64,000 bases of DNA from Neospora caninum Liverpool (lineage: Eukaryota > Apicomplexa > Conoidasida > Eucoccidiorida > Sarcocystidae). Shown piece after piece: positions 1 to 11,943 of the stretch; within the stretch, counting starts at the first letter, position 1; each line of letters opens with the position of its first letter. The translations under genes were made by a program, and so were the position numbers. Under the pieces are notes generated by a model, which was not told the origin of the DNA, searched no databases, and saw only the letters and a list, made by a program, of their open reading frames with translations. The DNA is taken from assembly GCF_000208865.1 (NCBI RefSeq), contig NC_018391.1, positions 2,487,014-2,551,013 of the forward strand, written 5' to 3'.

Positions 1-804
1 CGTGTCCAGAGCACCACAGAGAGTGGTGCCTTCTCGAAGGCAATGCCGGAGAACAAAATGTCCGTCCCCCCGACACGCTCACGCCCAGATTCACCTGTAC
101 GTACACCCTTCGCTCGCAACGGGACCTCTCGAAATGCACGCATGCATGTGTGTGGAGATTTCCATGCTGTTTCGGCGGTCTTCCGGACCTCTCGAGAACA
201 GCCGAGACTGCGCCCAAACTCCGTGGCCGAGGGAGTCGCGTTCATTCCAGAACCCGCAGAGTGTCTCGTCCCCGCACAGGGAGAGGAGAGGGGCGAGGAG
301 ACAGAGTCACGCGAAAGGAGGCAAGACAAACGCCCGCAGAAGCTCCAACCCCGGAATGCATCGCGCCGCCCGAAGCAGCCGAGCCCGATCCCGGTTCGAT
401 CGGAGAGACAGGGACACACAGGCGTTCGATTCCAGCAGGAAGACGGCCGCGAGAAACTCACAGAAGTTTCGAGAGGCGGCGACTGGCCTTGTTGTCGGTC
501 TTTCCAGGGGGGAGAACAAGCACGCCGTCTTCCAAGAGCAGCGTCACCTTTGTTAGACAGTGCAGGGCTGAGGGGAAAATCGGAGCAGGGAAGTCTGGCG
601 TCTCTTCGAGGGATCTCGCGAGATGAGCCTTACGCCTTTTAAGACAGATATCCTTACGCTGTGGCTGCTTGTCGCTACACAAGGAGCGCCCTAACTGGCG
701 GCACCGCTATTAACTCCGCTGCTGCGCTCTGCTCTCTGCTTCTGTCTTCTCGCCACGTCTCTCCTCCTAAACCTAGCCCCGCACATACGCCCACCATTAT
801 ATAC

Positions 805-807
<3 letters not shown>
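1..807. other. No supportable gene (window start)
   Basis: Several overlapping frames are open here on both strands, but they are rich in Arg, Ser and Pro, have no recognisable domain, and no convincing start or splice pattern. It could be flanking or untranslated DNA of a gene outside the window. I see no RNA gene or repeat in it. Confidence 0.5.

Positions 808-848
<41 letters not shown>
808..848. repeat. TA microsatellite
   Basis: A nearly uninterrupted (TA)n tract directly in front of the 18-bp minisatellite. Long TA runs recur through the window in introns and intergenic DNA. Confidence 0.9.
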
Positions 849-850
<2 letters not shown>

Positions 851-862
851 CAATCGGTATAT

Positions 863-1575
863 ATGAATACCAACAGATTTATGAATATCCATAAATACAT
901 GAATATCGATAGATATATGAATATCGATAAATATATGAATATCGATAAATATATGAATATCCATAAATATGTGAATATCGATAGATTTATGAATATCGAT
1001 AAATATATGAATATCGATAAATATATGAATATCGATAAATATATGAATATCGATAAATATATGAATATCGATAAATATATGAATATCGATAGATTTATGA
1101 ATATCGATAGATATATGAATATCGATAGATATATGAATATCGATAAATATATGAATATCGATAGATTTATGAATATCGATAGATTTATGAATATCGATAG
1201 ATATATGAATATCGATAAATATATGAATATCGATAAATATATGAATATCGATAGATTTATGAATATCGATAGATATATGAATATCGATAAATATATGAAT
1301 ATCGATAGATTTATGAATATCGATAGATATATGAATATCGATAAATATATGAATATCGATAAATACATGAATATCGATAGATATATGAATATCGATAAAT
1401 ATATGAATATCGATAGATTTATGAATATCGATAAATATAGGAATATCGATAAATATATGAATATCGATAAATATATGAATATCGATAGATTTATGAATAT
1501 CGATAGATATATGAATATCGATAAATATATGAATATCGATAAATATATGAATATCGATAGATATATGAATATAGA
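863..1575. repeat. 18-bp minisatellite, 39 units
   Basis: A tandem array of an 18-bp unit, ATGAATATCGATAAATAT, with about 39 consecutive units. Units differ mainly at two sites, giving three frequent forms (GATAAATAT, GATAGATAT and GATAGATTT cores), arranged in recurring series. Each unit contains the palindrome ATCGAT. Because 18 is a multiple of three and the unit has no stop in some frames, both strands stay open across the array (MNIDKY-type and FIYLSI-type hexapeptides). I regard these as by-products of the repeat, not genes. Confidence 0.93.
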
Positions 1576-1976
1576 TGGTGGTGCATACGCACGTGTACAG
1601 GAGAGCGTGGGAGGAGGTCCACGCTCACGCAGACACTTAGAGTGTGGCAAGCAAGCGTGCACGCAATGGAGAGAGACAGCGAGCGAACCGCGGAGGGTAT
1701 CGGTGGCCATACTAACTTTTGAAGTAAAGTTTCGCAATCTTTCGGCGTTGGCGACTGCCTGCAGCCGTCGATTTCTCGCGGCTCTTTCGGCGCGCTTTGC
1801 TCTGGAAACAAAGAATCGATTCAAAAACAACCGAAGGGAAAAATGTGAAGTTGCTAGCGGAACGACGCCGAAACCACGCAATCCAAAAGGCACACCCACA
1901 CAGGATCACGTGCACGTGCAGACCAATCGAGATATCACGAATTTCACAAAGCATGCACACATGCACGGAAACATAA

Positions 1977-1977
<1 letters not shown>

Positions 1978-2007
<30 letters not shown>
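1978..2007. repeat. TA microsatellite
   Basis: (TA)n tract about 400 bases past the minisatellite, followed by a shorter TA run near 2059-2071. Confidence 0.9.
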
Positions 2008-2012
<5 letters not shown>

Positions 2013-2173
2013 CTAGATACCTACTAGGCAGATATGAACCCGTCTTTCCCTCTGACATATATATATATATAGAGAGAGATTGATACTGATACACGCATAG
2101 ATATCCATATATATATATTTGACAGACTTAAATATGGCGAAAAATGTGTGTATGCATTGAGAGGTCGATATGC

Positions 2174-2614
2174 TTATCCTACACCCTTGGTGAGTATCTC
2201 TGTATGGTCCTGGCCGTGATGTGCGGGTGACTCGTTCTGCGTGTTTTCAGGCGGGATGTGTTTTCTCACGTCGGCGGCGTCTGCGACTTTTGCGCGTTTG
2301 TTTGGGCCCTGAGGCTCGACGTGAGTGGGGCTGAGGGGTGCGGCCTGCACGTCCTCGTCGCTGTCGTTTCCATCGCTGCTGGAATTCGAGAGCGAGGAAT
2401 GGTCATCTGAGGAGGCATTCGGTTCGCCGTCTCGCTCCCCTGGTACAGGCCCCGAGGAAGGAAAAGAAGGAAAAGACGACGGAGAGGGAAACGAGGAAGG
2501 AAACGCGGGAGCTAGCGACTGAAGGTGATGCGCTTGAGGTGGAAGTGCCTGGTCGAGACTTTCGACGCCCGTTTTCACTGGAGCAGAGGAAGACGGGGCA
2601 GGCTGCAGCGACAT
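2174..2614 (-). CDS. Hypothetical acidic, Ser/Pro-rich protein
   Basis: An open frame of 146 codons on the minus strand. The chosen ATG lies in an A-rich context (AAAAATGTC) typical of coccidian starts. The protein has a Pro/Ser-rich first half, an Asp/Ser-rich acidic middle (DGNDSDEDVQ) and a short basic stretch (PNKRAKVADAA) resembling a nuclear localisation signal. No known domain is visible. It is transcribed divergently from the PRPP synthetase-like gene about 1.6 kb away. The frame could instead be the first exon of a longer gene, because a GT follows close to the stop. Function unknown; the composition suggests an intrinsically disordered, perhaps nuclear, protein. Confidence 0.4.
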   Translation of the reverse strand: MSLQPAPSSSAPVKTGVESLDQALPPQAHHLQSLAPAFPSSFPSPSSFPSFPSSGPVPGERDGEPNASSDDHSSLSNSSSDGNDSDEDVQAAPLSPTHVEPQGPNKRAKVADAADVRKHIPPENTQNESPAHHGQDHTEILTKGVG

Positions 2615-4179
2615 TTTTGCTGTTTTGCTCAAACACGGGAGGTTTCTCAAAAACAAAACGTGACGCTCTCTCTCGCGTGCGTGGCCTTCGCCGAGGCGGT
2701 CGGACACGGAAGGCAAGAGACCAGAGCTGAAGAGGAAAAAGGTGGGAAGAACCGAAAGCGAAAAGGAGTGAAGAGAAAGCGAATGTGGCACGAAGGAAGG
2801 AAGAACCGATTTTATCAGCACGTGCGTTGAAGCCTGGTTCTTCACCCCTCAGTGCCGCGACGTGAGAATCCGTTGGTAGACAGCTGTTTTCGCCTTCCCG
2901 CGTCTCTGCAGAAAGCTGCGGTTCCTCAAGGGGCAAAGGCGGCCGAGATCCCGCACTGCATGGCCCTTCAATTTCTCATTCGTAAAGAGAGACAGAGAGG
3001 AAAAGGCCGCACCGCTCCCTCTTCTACAGACGTCCTTCTCTTGCTCAGTTCCTATCGCTTCATCTCTGTCTTTGTTCCTCCGCCGGTCGCCGCCGAGGCC
3101 GGTCTTCGATTCCGTTTGAGGCGGCGAGCGACACCACACCCTCTGCGCTTTTTTTCCGCAGCGCGAGGGCGGTGAGGAGAGAGGGAAAGGAAAAGAAGTC
3201 CTGGTCACCAACTGGAAAGACGGAGGAGACGAAGGGGGAGACAAGAAACGAACGCAGCAGAGACACACACAGTCGCACACACTTGCTGGCTGCTCGCCTG
3301 TTTGGCTTTCCCTCCTTCGTTTTTCTCACCGTTCCCTGCAGAGACTCTGTCCCCGCTGAACTGCGGAAAGGAAAAGAGAAGAAAAAGAAGTAGCAGCGAA
3401 CAAGGCTACAGAGTTGCTGTCTTTCCTTTTCTCACGAGAGCGCGTTTTCGCAACGCCGACTGCATGCGCCGAGCCCGCCCGCCGCGCGTCCCCGCTGTGG
3501 TCGCGTGAAACGCGCAGCACAGAGACGACTAGGCTCGTATGCTTTTTTCTTTCGTTTCAGAGCGCGTTTCCAGTTTGCGCCGTTGACTCCGCATTTCCAC
3601 TTTACCTTCTTTTGCACTTGTCTGCCCGTCGCTTTCCCTCGTTTTCCTTCTCGCGCGTCGATGCAGACCGCGAGCAGGCCGTGACTGTTTTTTTCGGGGC
3701 TTTCCTCAGGCCAACGTTTTCTCGGCAGACAGGGCGCAGATGTTTTCGGATTTGATCGAGGTGCGGCCTGGAACTCCACGAAACGGCTCGGTCTGTGTGT
3801 CGAATCTTTCTGAGACATTTCTCGCGAACTCCAGCCAGCCCACCGGCGCTCGCTTGGCTGATCTCCTCCGTGCGCTGCTCGTTTCTTGTCCAGTCCCAGC
3901 AAAGGCTGCGCATGTCTCTCTCTGCAACTGCTCTCCCAAACATAAGTTTCGGTAAATCTCTATACGTAGCTCTAGCCGGTCATAGAGATCTACTTTTGTA
4001 TGCATGCATGCACCAGGACATGGATCCAGAGATCAATATGTGAAGGCATGAATGGGTACAAGTAATAAGTTTTGCGTTGGATGACGCTTCTTTTTCGATA
4101 GGTTTTTCATGTGGTCAGTCCAGCTCAGGTTATCAGCTTCGTTTTCCCCAGTGCGTGTGTCTCGGTTTTTCATCGCAAC

Positions 4180-5532
4180 ATGGCGACTGCTTGGCGAGTC
4201 AAATCGGCGTTCAGCCCCTCCTGCTTCTCTCCCTCTTCCTCGATTTCCTTGACCTTGGCCCCTTTGTCTTCTTTGTCTCCCTCGTGTAGTATCGCTTCTG
4301 CGCGAGCTCCTTCGTCTCGTGTTTCTGTGAAATCCGAGCACCAAGGGCCTTCCCCTCTCTCTTCTCCGCATTCGCGCTCGGCCTTTTCTGCCTCGCCGTT
4401 CCTCCGCTGGAACGCAAAGGCGGTCGTCCTCGGGCGTCCAGATGGCTCCCAGTCTTCTCGCCTGCTTTTCTCCACAGCAGTCTGGCGACCTCGGCGTCGG
4501 CCCCGCAGGCTCCTCCCAGCAGACGCGTCCCTCTGGCGCGGGGCGGCGCCCGAGTGGGCCCGAACCGAAGGCGGCCCCGCGATCGGGGCCCCGGGCCCAG
4601 AGCGCGGCGCGCCGACTCCGACCGCGCCCGAGCCGAACGCGGGGGCGCGTCTCGACAGAGCCCTGAGGGACACCGGCGCCCTGGACGGAAACGGCACGGA
4701 AATCAAGGGCCCGTTCGCCCTGGCGCTGGCCTTTGCGGCGATTCTCTTCCCGTTCCTTGGAATCTCCGACCGGCAAGGCCAGAGCCGCGCCGAGGCGTCT
4801 CGCGCGTCGGCTGTCTCCAAGCCTCCCTCCGCAGCGCGCTCGTCTCCCGCCACGTCTTCGGGGCTCGTCGGAGCGCTCCTCGCCCCGTCCCCCTCGGCCT
4901 CGCCCGCTCTCTGTGCGGAGAAACACGCCTCTTCTCCGCCCGCGCCAAGCGCGCCTTCGGGGGCTTTGTGTGACGCCCCGTCTCCGGCCTCTCCTTCTGA
5001 TTCCGAGGCCTCGGATCCGGCTCTTTCTGACGCAGCCGCCTCGGATTCGATCTACCAGGAGCTGTGCGCGGACTCGTCCCTGCAGCTGTTCACAGGCACG
5101 GCGCACCCTGAGCTCGCGCGGGAGATTGCGGCGCACCTGAACGTGACGCTTGGGAGGACCCAGCTGGGACGGTACGCAGATGGCGAGGTGGTGATCCAAA
5201 TTCTCGACGAGGTCCGGGGCAAAGACGTTTTTGTCATTCAAAGCACACCCGCAGCAGGCGGCGACGTCCACACGTGCCTCGTTGAGTTGTTTCTCCTCCT
5301 CACCGCCATTCGCAGGTAGAGGCGAAGGACACGAAACCAGAGAGAAAAAGGGGAAGAAAGCGATGGAGAGCAAGAAAGAAGGAAAGGGTAACGATGGAGA
5401 GAGCCTAGAGAGGAGTGAGAGCGAGGCAGATACGCGGCAGACCCGGACGGTAAAACGCAGGGATGTCAAACTCCGCACATACACAACGGTCAAGATGCCT
5501 CGTTTACCCCTTCCTCTAGGCGCATAAACAAT

Positions 5533-5563
<31 letters not shown>

Positions 5564-6281
5564 GTGGAAGGTTCCAGTGGAGTAAACCGATGTCTTTCTC
5601 TCCCTTTAGTCTTTCTTTAAAGACCGTTATATAAACCTGCAAAAGCATATATATATATATATATATATATATGCATTTGAATAATATGAACACCGGTGAA
5701 TGCTTGTGTATGTATATCTGGAAATACAACGATGTGTGTATATATCTAATCGAAGAAACGTGTGTATTTCGGTTTGTTTTTAGGGCGTCGGCGAAGCGCA
5801 TTATCGCTGTGCTTCCCTGCATGCCTTATGACCGCGAGACGGAGTTGACTCACGGCGACGACATTCTGACGCCCATGGCTGCAGCGGATCTGGCCATTCT
5901 TCTTCAGGTGAGAGAGCAAGGAAGCGATAGAGATCAAAGTTGACATGTGTGCATGCATTGCATGCGTTCGGATGAAAATGAGGGGGCGATGCCAGATTGC
6001 CGCGTCTGTTGGAGAGAAGAGACTGTTGTCGAGAGGAGACGAGACGCACCGCGTGATGAAGGCGAACCGAGGAGATACTGCTTGGGACTCCCAACAGCTA
6101 CGACCAGGCGCGTGGAACTGCGTTCCTCTACGTGTAAATCAGTTTGTCTCAGTAGAACTCAGAGACGCCATTGAAGAAACATGACATGCGAATGAGGAAA
6201 ATCATGTACAAACACATGTACAGAGATGCATTTGTATATATGCTCATATATGTATGTTTATGTATACGTTATGTATAAAGT

Positions 6282-6313
<32 letters not shown>

Positions 6314-8901
6314 GGCAGGGGTACAGGCGCTTGATCGGTAGAGGCAGGTGTATCGATTGGGGACGCGGCAAGAGGAGATGCTAGCGCGACTGTAGAGGAA
6401 TGCGTGTGGTGGTCTGGAGGCGCGCGATTCGTGACGCGTCTGTTGGGCACAGAGCCCGAAGCTGCATGCGCTTCTGTGCAGTGTTTTCCTCTGCGTCTCC
6501 ACAGGTATGCGGCGCAGACGGGGTCATGTTTGTGGACATCCACAACCCGCGCATGGAAGGCTTCTTTACCTCGCCCTCGGGCCCGCCGCTGCCGATGACA
6601 AACATCCAGCCTCACCGCCTCGCCGTCAAGTACTTCCAGAAGAAGGATCTCGTGCGGCCCGTGGTAAGGCTCGAAGAACGAAGGTGCAAAAGGAACGAAG
6701 CCGTGCGGGATCCTGTTGCTAGCAGGTGTCTATCTCCCGACTAAATGCATGCATGTGAATTTTCATGTCACTGTATGTGTGTGCTCCTATACACACAGAC
6801 ACATGTATTGAGTCCGACAGTTCTGTACACACGTATGGATCCTAACTACCGATGTATATTATATATGAGTATTTTCACATGTGCAAGTATTCATGTATGT
6901 TTATGAATATCTGAACACGTATGTTTCAGGTGTGAAAAGATAGAAGACTGGGGAAGAGGCGTATCCTGTCTTTCCGGTCTCTGAATGCTTCCCATATAAT
7001 CGCAGTCCATGCCTGCCTGCCGAATCTGCGTAACGCTCTCTGTAGTTCACAAAGTATTCGGCTCTGCCTCTCTGGAAGTGCGTGCGTATATGTATATGTG
7101 TGGCCAAATGTATCCACATATCGGCGATGGGGAGGCGTCGAGCTGTGCGGGGGATTTTAGAGACCCCTGACTCGTGCTGTGCGCGTTTCCTTCCGGCAGG
7201 TCGTCGCCACAGACAACACAGCCGGCGAGAAGGCCATGGCCTTCTGGACGCTCTTGAAGAAGAACGGAATCAGCGCCGGTTTCACCACCATGGTAGGCAA
7301 GGCGCGAAAAGGGAGGCGTGGTCCCACAACTACCAATGCACAGTCACAGATATACAATCAACGAACATACCGACATGCATACATGCATACATCCACACAG
7401 AAATTGCATGCATATACCCATGCATAGACGTATCTATACATATATACATATATACATATATATATATATGTTTATATAGACATCGACAGATTTATACAGC
7501 TATATAGAATGCGCAGACACAGGGCGTACGTATAAACATATCGCTGACTATATAATTTCATGTTCATATTTGTATTTACATGTATGAGTACCTCTATCCA
7601 TATCTACATGCGGATAAGTATGTACCTTGATATCTATATTGGTGCATTAGTTGACAGATATGCACATGCATATCTATGTGCATCTTCGTAGGCGAGTGTC
7701 GTCTGCATGCAGGAGTCTGTCAATGCATGTGTTGGGCAGTCTGTGATCCCCGACCCCGCTGGGCTCCAGTGCGGACCGGCTTCGCCTGTGCCTGAGGCCC
7801 CCAGTCTCGTGCGGCTTTCTGCTCTCAGGTGTGTGATGCTCCGAAGCGGGAGGTGCGAGAAGGCTCTCCCATTCTCTTCTCCAATGTTGGGGAGCGGCCG
7901 GCGAGTTCCTGCGAGGGCGAGAATAACCGCATGGCGTTGAACCACGTGGGAAACGTCGAGGGCTGTGACTGCATCATAGTGGACGACATCATCGACACCG
8001 GGGAGAAGGCAGCGGCGACCGCGAAGGAGTTGCAGGCTGGCGGCGCGCGACGAATCTTCATGCTCGCCACGCACGGCGTCCTCTCCAAGGGCTCTGTAGA
8101 CCGGATCAACAAAAGCCCGATCCAGGAAGTAAGCGAGGGGACAGAGAGGCAGAACTAAAGAGAAGAACCGAAGGGAGACAGAGAAAGCGCAGGACGCGAC
8201 TCGGGCGCGCCAGAGAGCGCAGAAGGAGGCCGCATGGTCGACAGAACGAAGCACGGGAGGCGTGCTATCTCCTCTAACTCTCGTCCTGTGCACGATTCCC
8301 CGGTTTTCCCTGCCGGGAGCCCTTTTGTGTCTTCTTGTTTCGATGTCGTGAATCGCACCGCCTGGCGTGTAGCGGGGTCTAGGTCTGTGTCGAGCGGTTT
8401 GCGTGTTCAAGCTCTTTTGCTCCCTCTTCGTTCCGTGTTTCCCGCGTTCTTTCTGCGGCCGCGTCCCGTCGCTGTACCCCGGCCCTGGAGGGGGTCGGCG
8501 CCCTGAGCCGGTAGTAGGGCCCTCAGGCGCAGATGGTGCGCTTTGTTCTCCAGCTTCTTGTGTGGGGTGTTTGGCCGTTCCGAGGGCCGATGTCGTGGCG
8601 GTTTGCGTAGCGTCTGTTCTCGGGCCTTCCGAGCCTCCGCGGCCACACAGCGCGGGCTCGCTCCCCACGTGGCGTCTTCATCTGCAACAGTCTGTCTGCT
8701 CTCACCTCTGCTGCGCAGGTTGTTCTCACCAACACTGTGCCGATTCCGCCGCACATCTTCTGCGAGAAGCTAGTCGTTCTGTCTGTGGGAAAACTCATGG
8801 CTGAGGCCATCAAGCGCGTGCATGCGGAGGAGTCGCTTTCGAATTTATTCGATTGCCGCACGGTGGCGGCGCAGCTCCCTGAGCGGAACACGTCCAAGTA
8901 G
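4180..8901 (+). CDS. Ribose-phosphate pyrophosphokinase (PRPP synthetase)-like, 6 exons
   Basis: PRPP synthetase makes 5-phosphoribosyl-1-pyrophosphate from ribose-5-phosphate and ATP for nucleotide salvage and synthesis. Exons 4180-5315, 5784-5907, 6505-6663, 7200-7292, 7829-8128 and 8719-8901 join in phase to 664 residues, all with GT..AG. The start is the ATG in CAACATGGCG. The first ~285 residues are a Ser/Ala/Pro-rich extension with a hydrophobic stretch at ~176-194; the family fold starts at ~289. Visible family signatures: the DGEVVIQI segment, DIHNPRMEGFF (equivalent of DLHASQIQGFF), the PKREV loop, and the PRPP-binding motif VDDIIDTGEK at ~554. The ATP loop reads PYDRET rather than PYARQD, and the SPDxGG segment reads ATDNTAG. 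It may be an atypical synthetase or a regulatory relative. The long extension could be a targeting region; length is about twice the usual ~320. Confidence 0.85.
5532..5673. repeat. Two TA microsatellites in intron 1
   Basis: (TA)n tracts at about 5532-5559 and 5646-5673 lie in the first intron of the PRPP synthetase-like gene. Further shorter TA runs lie in intron 2 (about 6286-6311) and in intron 4 (about 7443-7470). Confidence 0.85.
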
Positions 8902-11900
8902 ACGTCTCACGCAAACGCGACGCGCCCTGCCTAGGGTTTACGGTATGACCTGCAGGAAGCGCCAAGTGCGCGGACGACGGCAGAGTGAAGAAGACGCATT
9001 GACGGCAGTGGAGAAGCCAGAGACTCACACGTGAAGCGTCGAGCAGAATCCAAAAAGGCCCTCTCGCTGGGGGTCGTCCTTCGTCGCGTATTCCTTGTTT
9101 CCTTGTCTTGTTCGATTTCACTTTTTCGTGATACTCCTTTCTTTCTTTTCCTGTCTGGTTTCGGCTCTGCCCGGAGTTCGCCGCTGGCGATTTCCCGCTC
9201 GCTCGCCTGTCCAACGCGGTCGATGTTGGAGGGAGCATTTCTCAGTTCCATTGCGCAGGCTGTGGGGCAGGGCGACGCATGCGCCGGCCCGCTGGTGAGC
9301 CTTGCGGGGCGTGTAGTTTTGTCGACACCAGATTCGGATGGAGGGGCTGACCCATATGTATAGAAGATGTTGTAGCCAATGTAGCTGATGGTCCAGGCAC
9401 TGCCTTCTATGCTGTGTCATGCTCTCTTTTCTGTCTTGTGTCATGTTTCTGCCTTTCGTCTCTCGTCTGTCTCTACTGTCTCGGTTTTCTGCGAGGATTG
9501 TTCTTTTCTCTTGATTGTCGCCCATGCCATCGTTTTCCCCGTACCGATTTGAAGCGGTTTGCAGGCTTCGCCGTGGCTCGAAATTCTATTTCCGTCTCTG
9601 AGGTCGCAGCTCAGCCGCCCGGGCCCTCCTCCAAATCGCGTTTCTGATTCGTCTCGTGCTACGTCCCCCCCCATGTCACTCGGAGGTGTTTTGCCTTGTC
9701 CGGTCTGTGACTCCGTACCGCGTAGCGCCTCTGTCTCAGAGCGAGCGAGGTCCTCAGCGCATCAGTGGCGCAAGTTGCGCCTCGATGAAGAAAGGTGTCT
9801 TGGTACACAGTTGACGCCCCCTGCTGTTTGCATGTATCCGCATATGTGTAGTAGTGTATATGTATATAAATATTTGAGTTTCGTGCGCGGTTCATATATA
9901 TATATATATATATATATGTATATGTGTATATATATGTATGAAACTGCATGTATATGTAGATATGAAGTGCATATCTCCCCTCCGTGTGTATGGAAAAGTG
10001 TAGACAAGCATCTCTGGAATCGGGGGGGGAAATCTGTGCAGGAAGCATCACGATGACGTGAACGGCGGCGGCCAGATGTCCTTGCATGCAAGTTGTTGGT
10101 TTGTGGCTCGCGACCCAGAAGAGCCGAAGCGCCCGATTTGAAACCGCCTGCGAATCCTCTTGGAGAGAAGGCGCGTCAGTGGTGCTCGAAGATTAGCGTC
10201 GCGATAGGGGCACTGACGGGGACACCCGGAAGCCGCACGCGACAAAGGAACCGTCTTTGCGCTTTCGAGACCGACCGCAGGTTCGACGTTTTTTCCTGTA
10301 ATGCCTTGTGTGGCAGGAAGGCAAGGAAGGTCCCCTTTGCCATCAGTGGTGTCCGGTGTACGCACACGGGAAATAGGGTAGGGTCGATGGCACAACAGGC
10401 TTGTGAACGTTTGCCATGGCCGCCTGCACTGCAAACTCTCTCCGTGCATGTCTATGCTGTTGTTGCGTGATTTGGAGAGAAACCCCGAGAACGTTAATCT
10501 CTGCGCGTCGCCTCTGGGCTCCCCTCTCCCTCAACCGTTTTCCAGAGTGATCGTGAAATGCGATGCGAAACACGCGACTCTCTACTCATGAACAGGCCAC
10601 CCATATCCCGAGCCTGTGCATCTCAATGTGTCGGTCTGACGGCCGTTGGCTCGTAGATAGAGCACGCGCTCGACGCAGAGCCGTTCGGATCGCGATTTCG
10701 GGGGAGAGTCGAGTTTTCGACAGAGCCACAAAAACGCGATACGACAGGACGCAGACCTGGGCGGGTCTGTGTAGATACACTCGAGGCCCGCGCCTTCGCA
10801 CCAGAGGCAGAATCGGTAGAGCGACATGGCTGTGGCAGGCATAAAGGCCGAGGGTGCGAGACGTTTACAAGAATTGACAAGTCTGTGTACATCTCAGCGC
10901 GTCCTCGAGTGGCGCATCTGTCGTGGTCGAAAACGACCTTAACGAAAGGCCACCAGTTGTCTGTCCCCCGGACGTGCAAACGCATAGACGAAAGCAAACA
11001 TGTCAACCTCCACGCCGAAACCGAACGCAAAAACATTTCGCGCAGATTCAATTGGCAGCTGCCAGAGAGACGCTGTGACGGTACGAGCGGGACGCGGTGC
11101 ACGCAGAGAACGAGGACGTAGCGAGGAGACAAGACACGGAGGGCGACGTAACTGGAGCCCAGACGAGGGACCAGGATGCAGACAGCAGGAGCGGGACGGT
11201 GCGAGGACGTTATGGGCAGGAGTCGCGGAAAACGAGAATAAAAAGATAAGATATCCAAAAAATCAGAGAACGGGAGGGACGAGCGACACAGAAACGCCCA
11301 CGTAAACAGGCAACAGAGGCAGATGGAGCGGAGAGAGAGGACATAGCTCGATCAACGCACCCCACATCTGCATGTTCCTGCCCCGCATTGGTCTCCGCCT
11401 CTCTAATTCTGAACAGCGAGAAGACCTAGCTGTCTGCATTCCGTCGACTTCCCAGGCTTTGCGCCTGCATGCCCTCTCGTGCTTCATCCCCGGAAGCATG
11501 TGTCATTCCTTCCGTTCCATGTTTCAGACTTGGCACCTCTCGTCACATTTCCTCTCTCCTCAGGTGCTTCTCTCTCTGGTTTCTCTCGTCCGTCTGTCCC
11601 TTTCTCTCTACTCTCTTTCTCCGTCGTCTCGTCTTTCTCCTTTCTCTCCCTTCTCTCCTTTCTTTCCTTTCTCTCCTTTCTCTTCTCTCTCCGTTCTCTC
11701 GGTCCCTTCATCCTACCCGGTCTCGCAAACAGTCTGCGCTGCCATCGTGCGAGTGAATCTGCGGCAGATTTTCGACCTTCCTTCCTTGGCGCCATCTGCT
11801 TTCTTCTTTTCTTTGTTCTCTCTGTTCCTCCCATCTTGTGTTCCCTTCCTTCTGCCGCTTCCTGCCTCTACCTTCCTTTCGCGCCGTTCCGCCCCTTTCC

Positions 11901-11943
11901 CTCCGTGTCTCTCTCGCGTCCCGTCGCTGCCTCGACCCCCTTC
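8902..11943. other. Convergent intergenic region, no supportable gene
   Basis: This lies between the 3' ends of the PRPP synthetase-like gene (+) and the next gene (-), so much of it is probably 3' untranslated and intergenic DNA. It holds a TA microsatellite at about 9895-9917 and a strongly pyrimidine-rich plus strand at 11560-11900. Open frames of up to ~200 codons on the minus strand around 10623-11258 have no domain, no good start and odd composition, so I do not call them. Confidence 0.55.

Noticed and set aside
2..642. Three overlapping plus-strand frames at the window start
   Set aside because: Arg/Ser-rich translations in all three frames with no domain; typical of untranslated coccidian DNA.
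863..1575. Regular repeat resembling a CRISPR array
   Set aside because: Units are contiguous 18-mers without spacers, in a eukaryotic genome.
691..2008. Open frames of about 380-400 codons on both strands across the minisatellite
   Set aside because: They consist of hexapeptides produced by an 18-bp repeat without stops; no start context, domain or splice pattern supports translation.
10623..11258. 211-codon minus-strand frame
   Set aside because: No domain, no convincing start, and lies where 3' untranslated DNA of convergent genes is expected.
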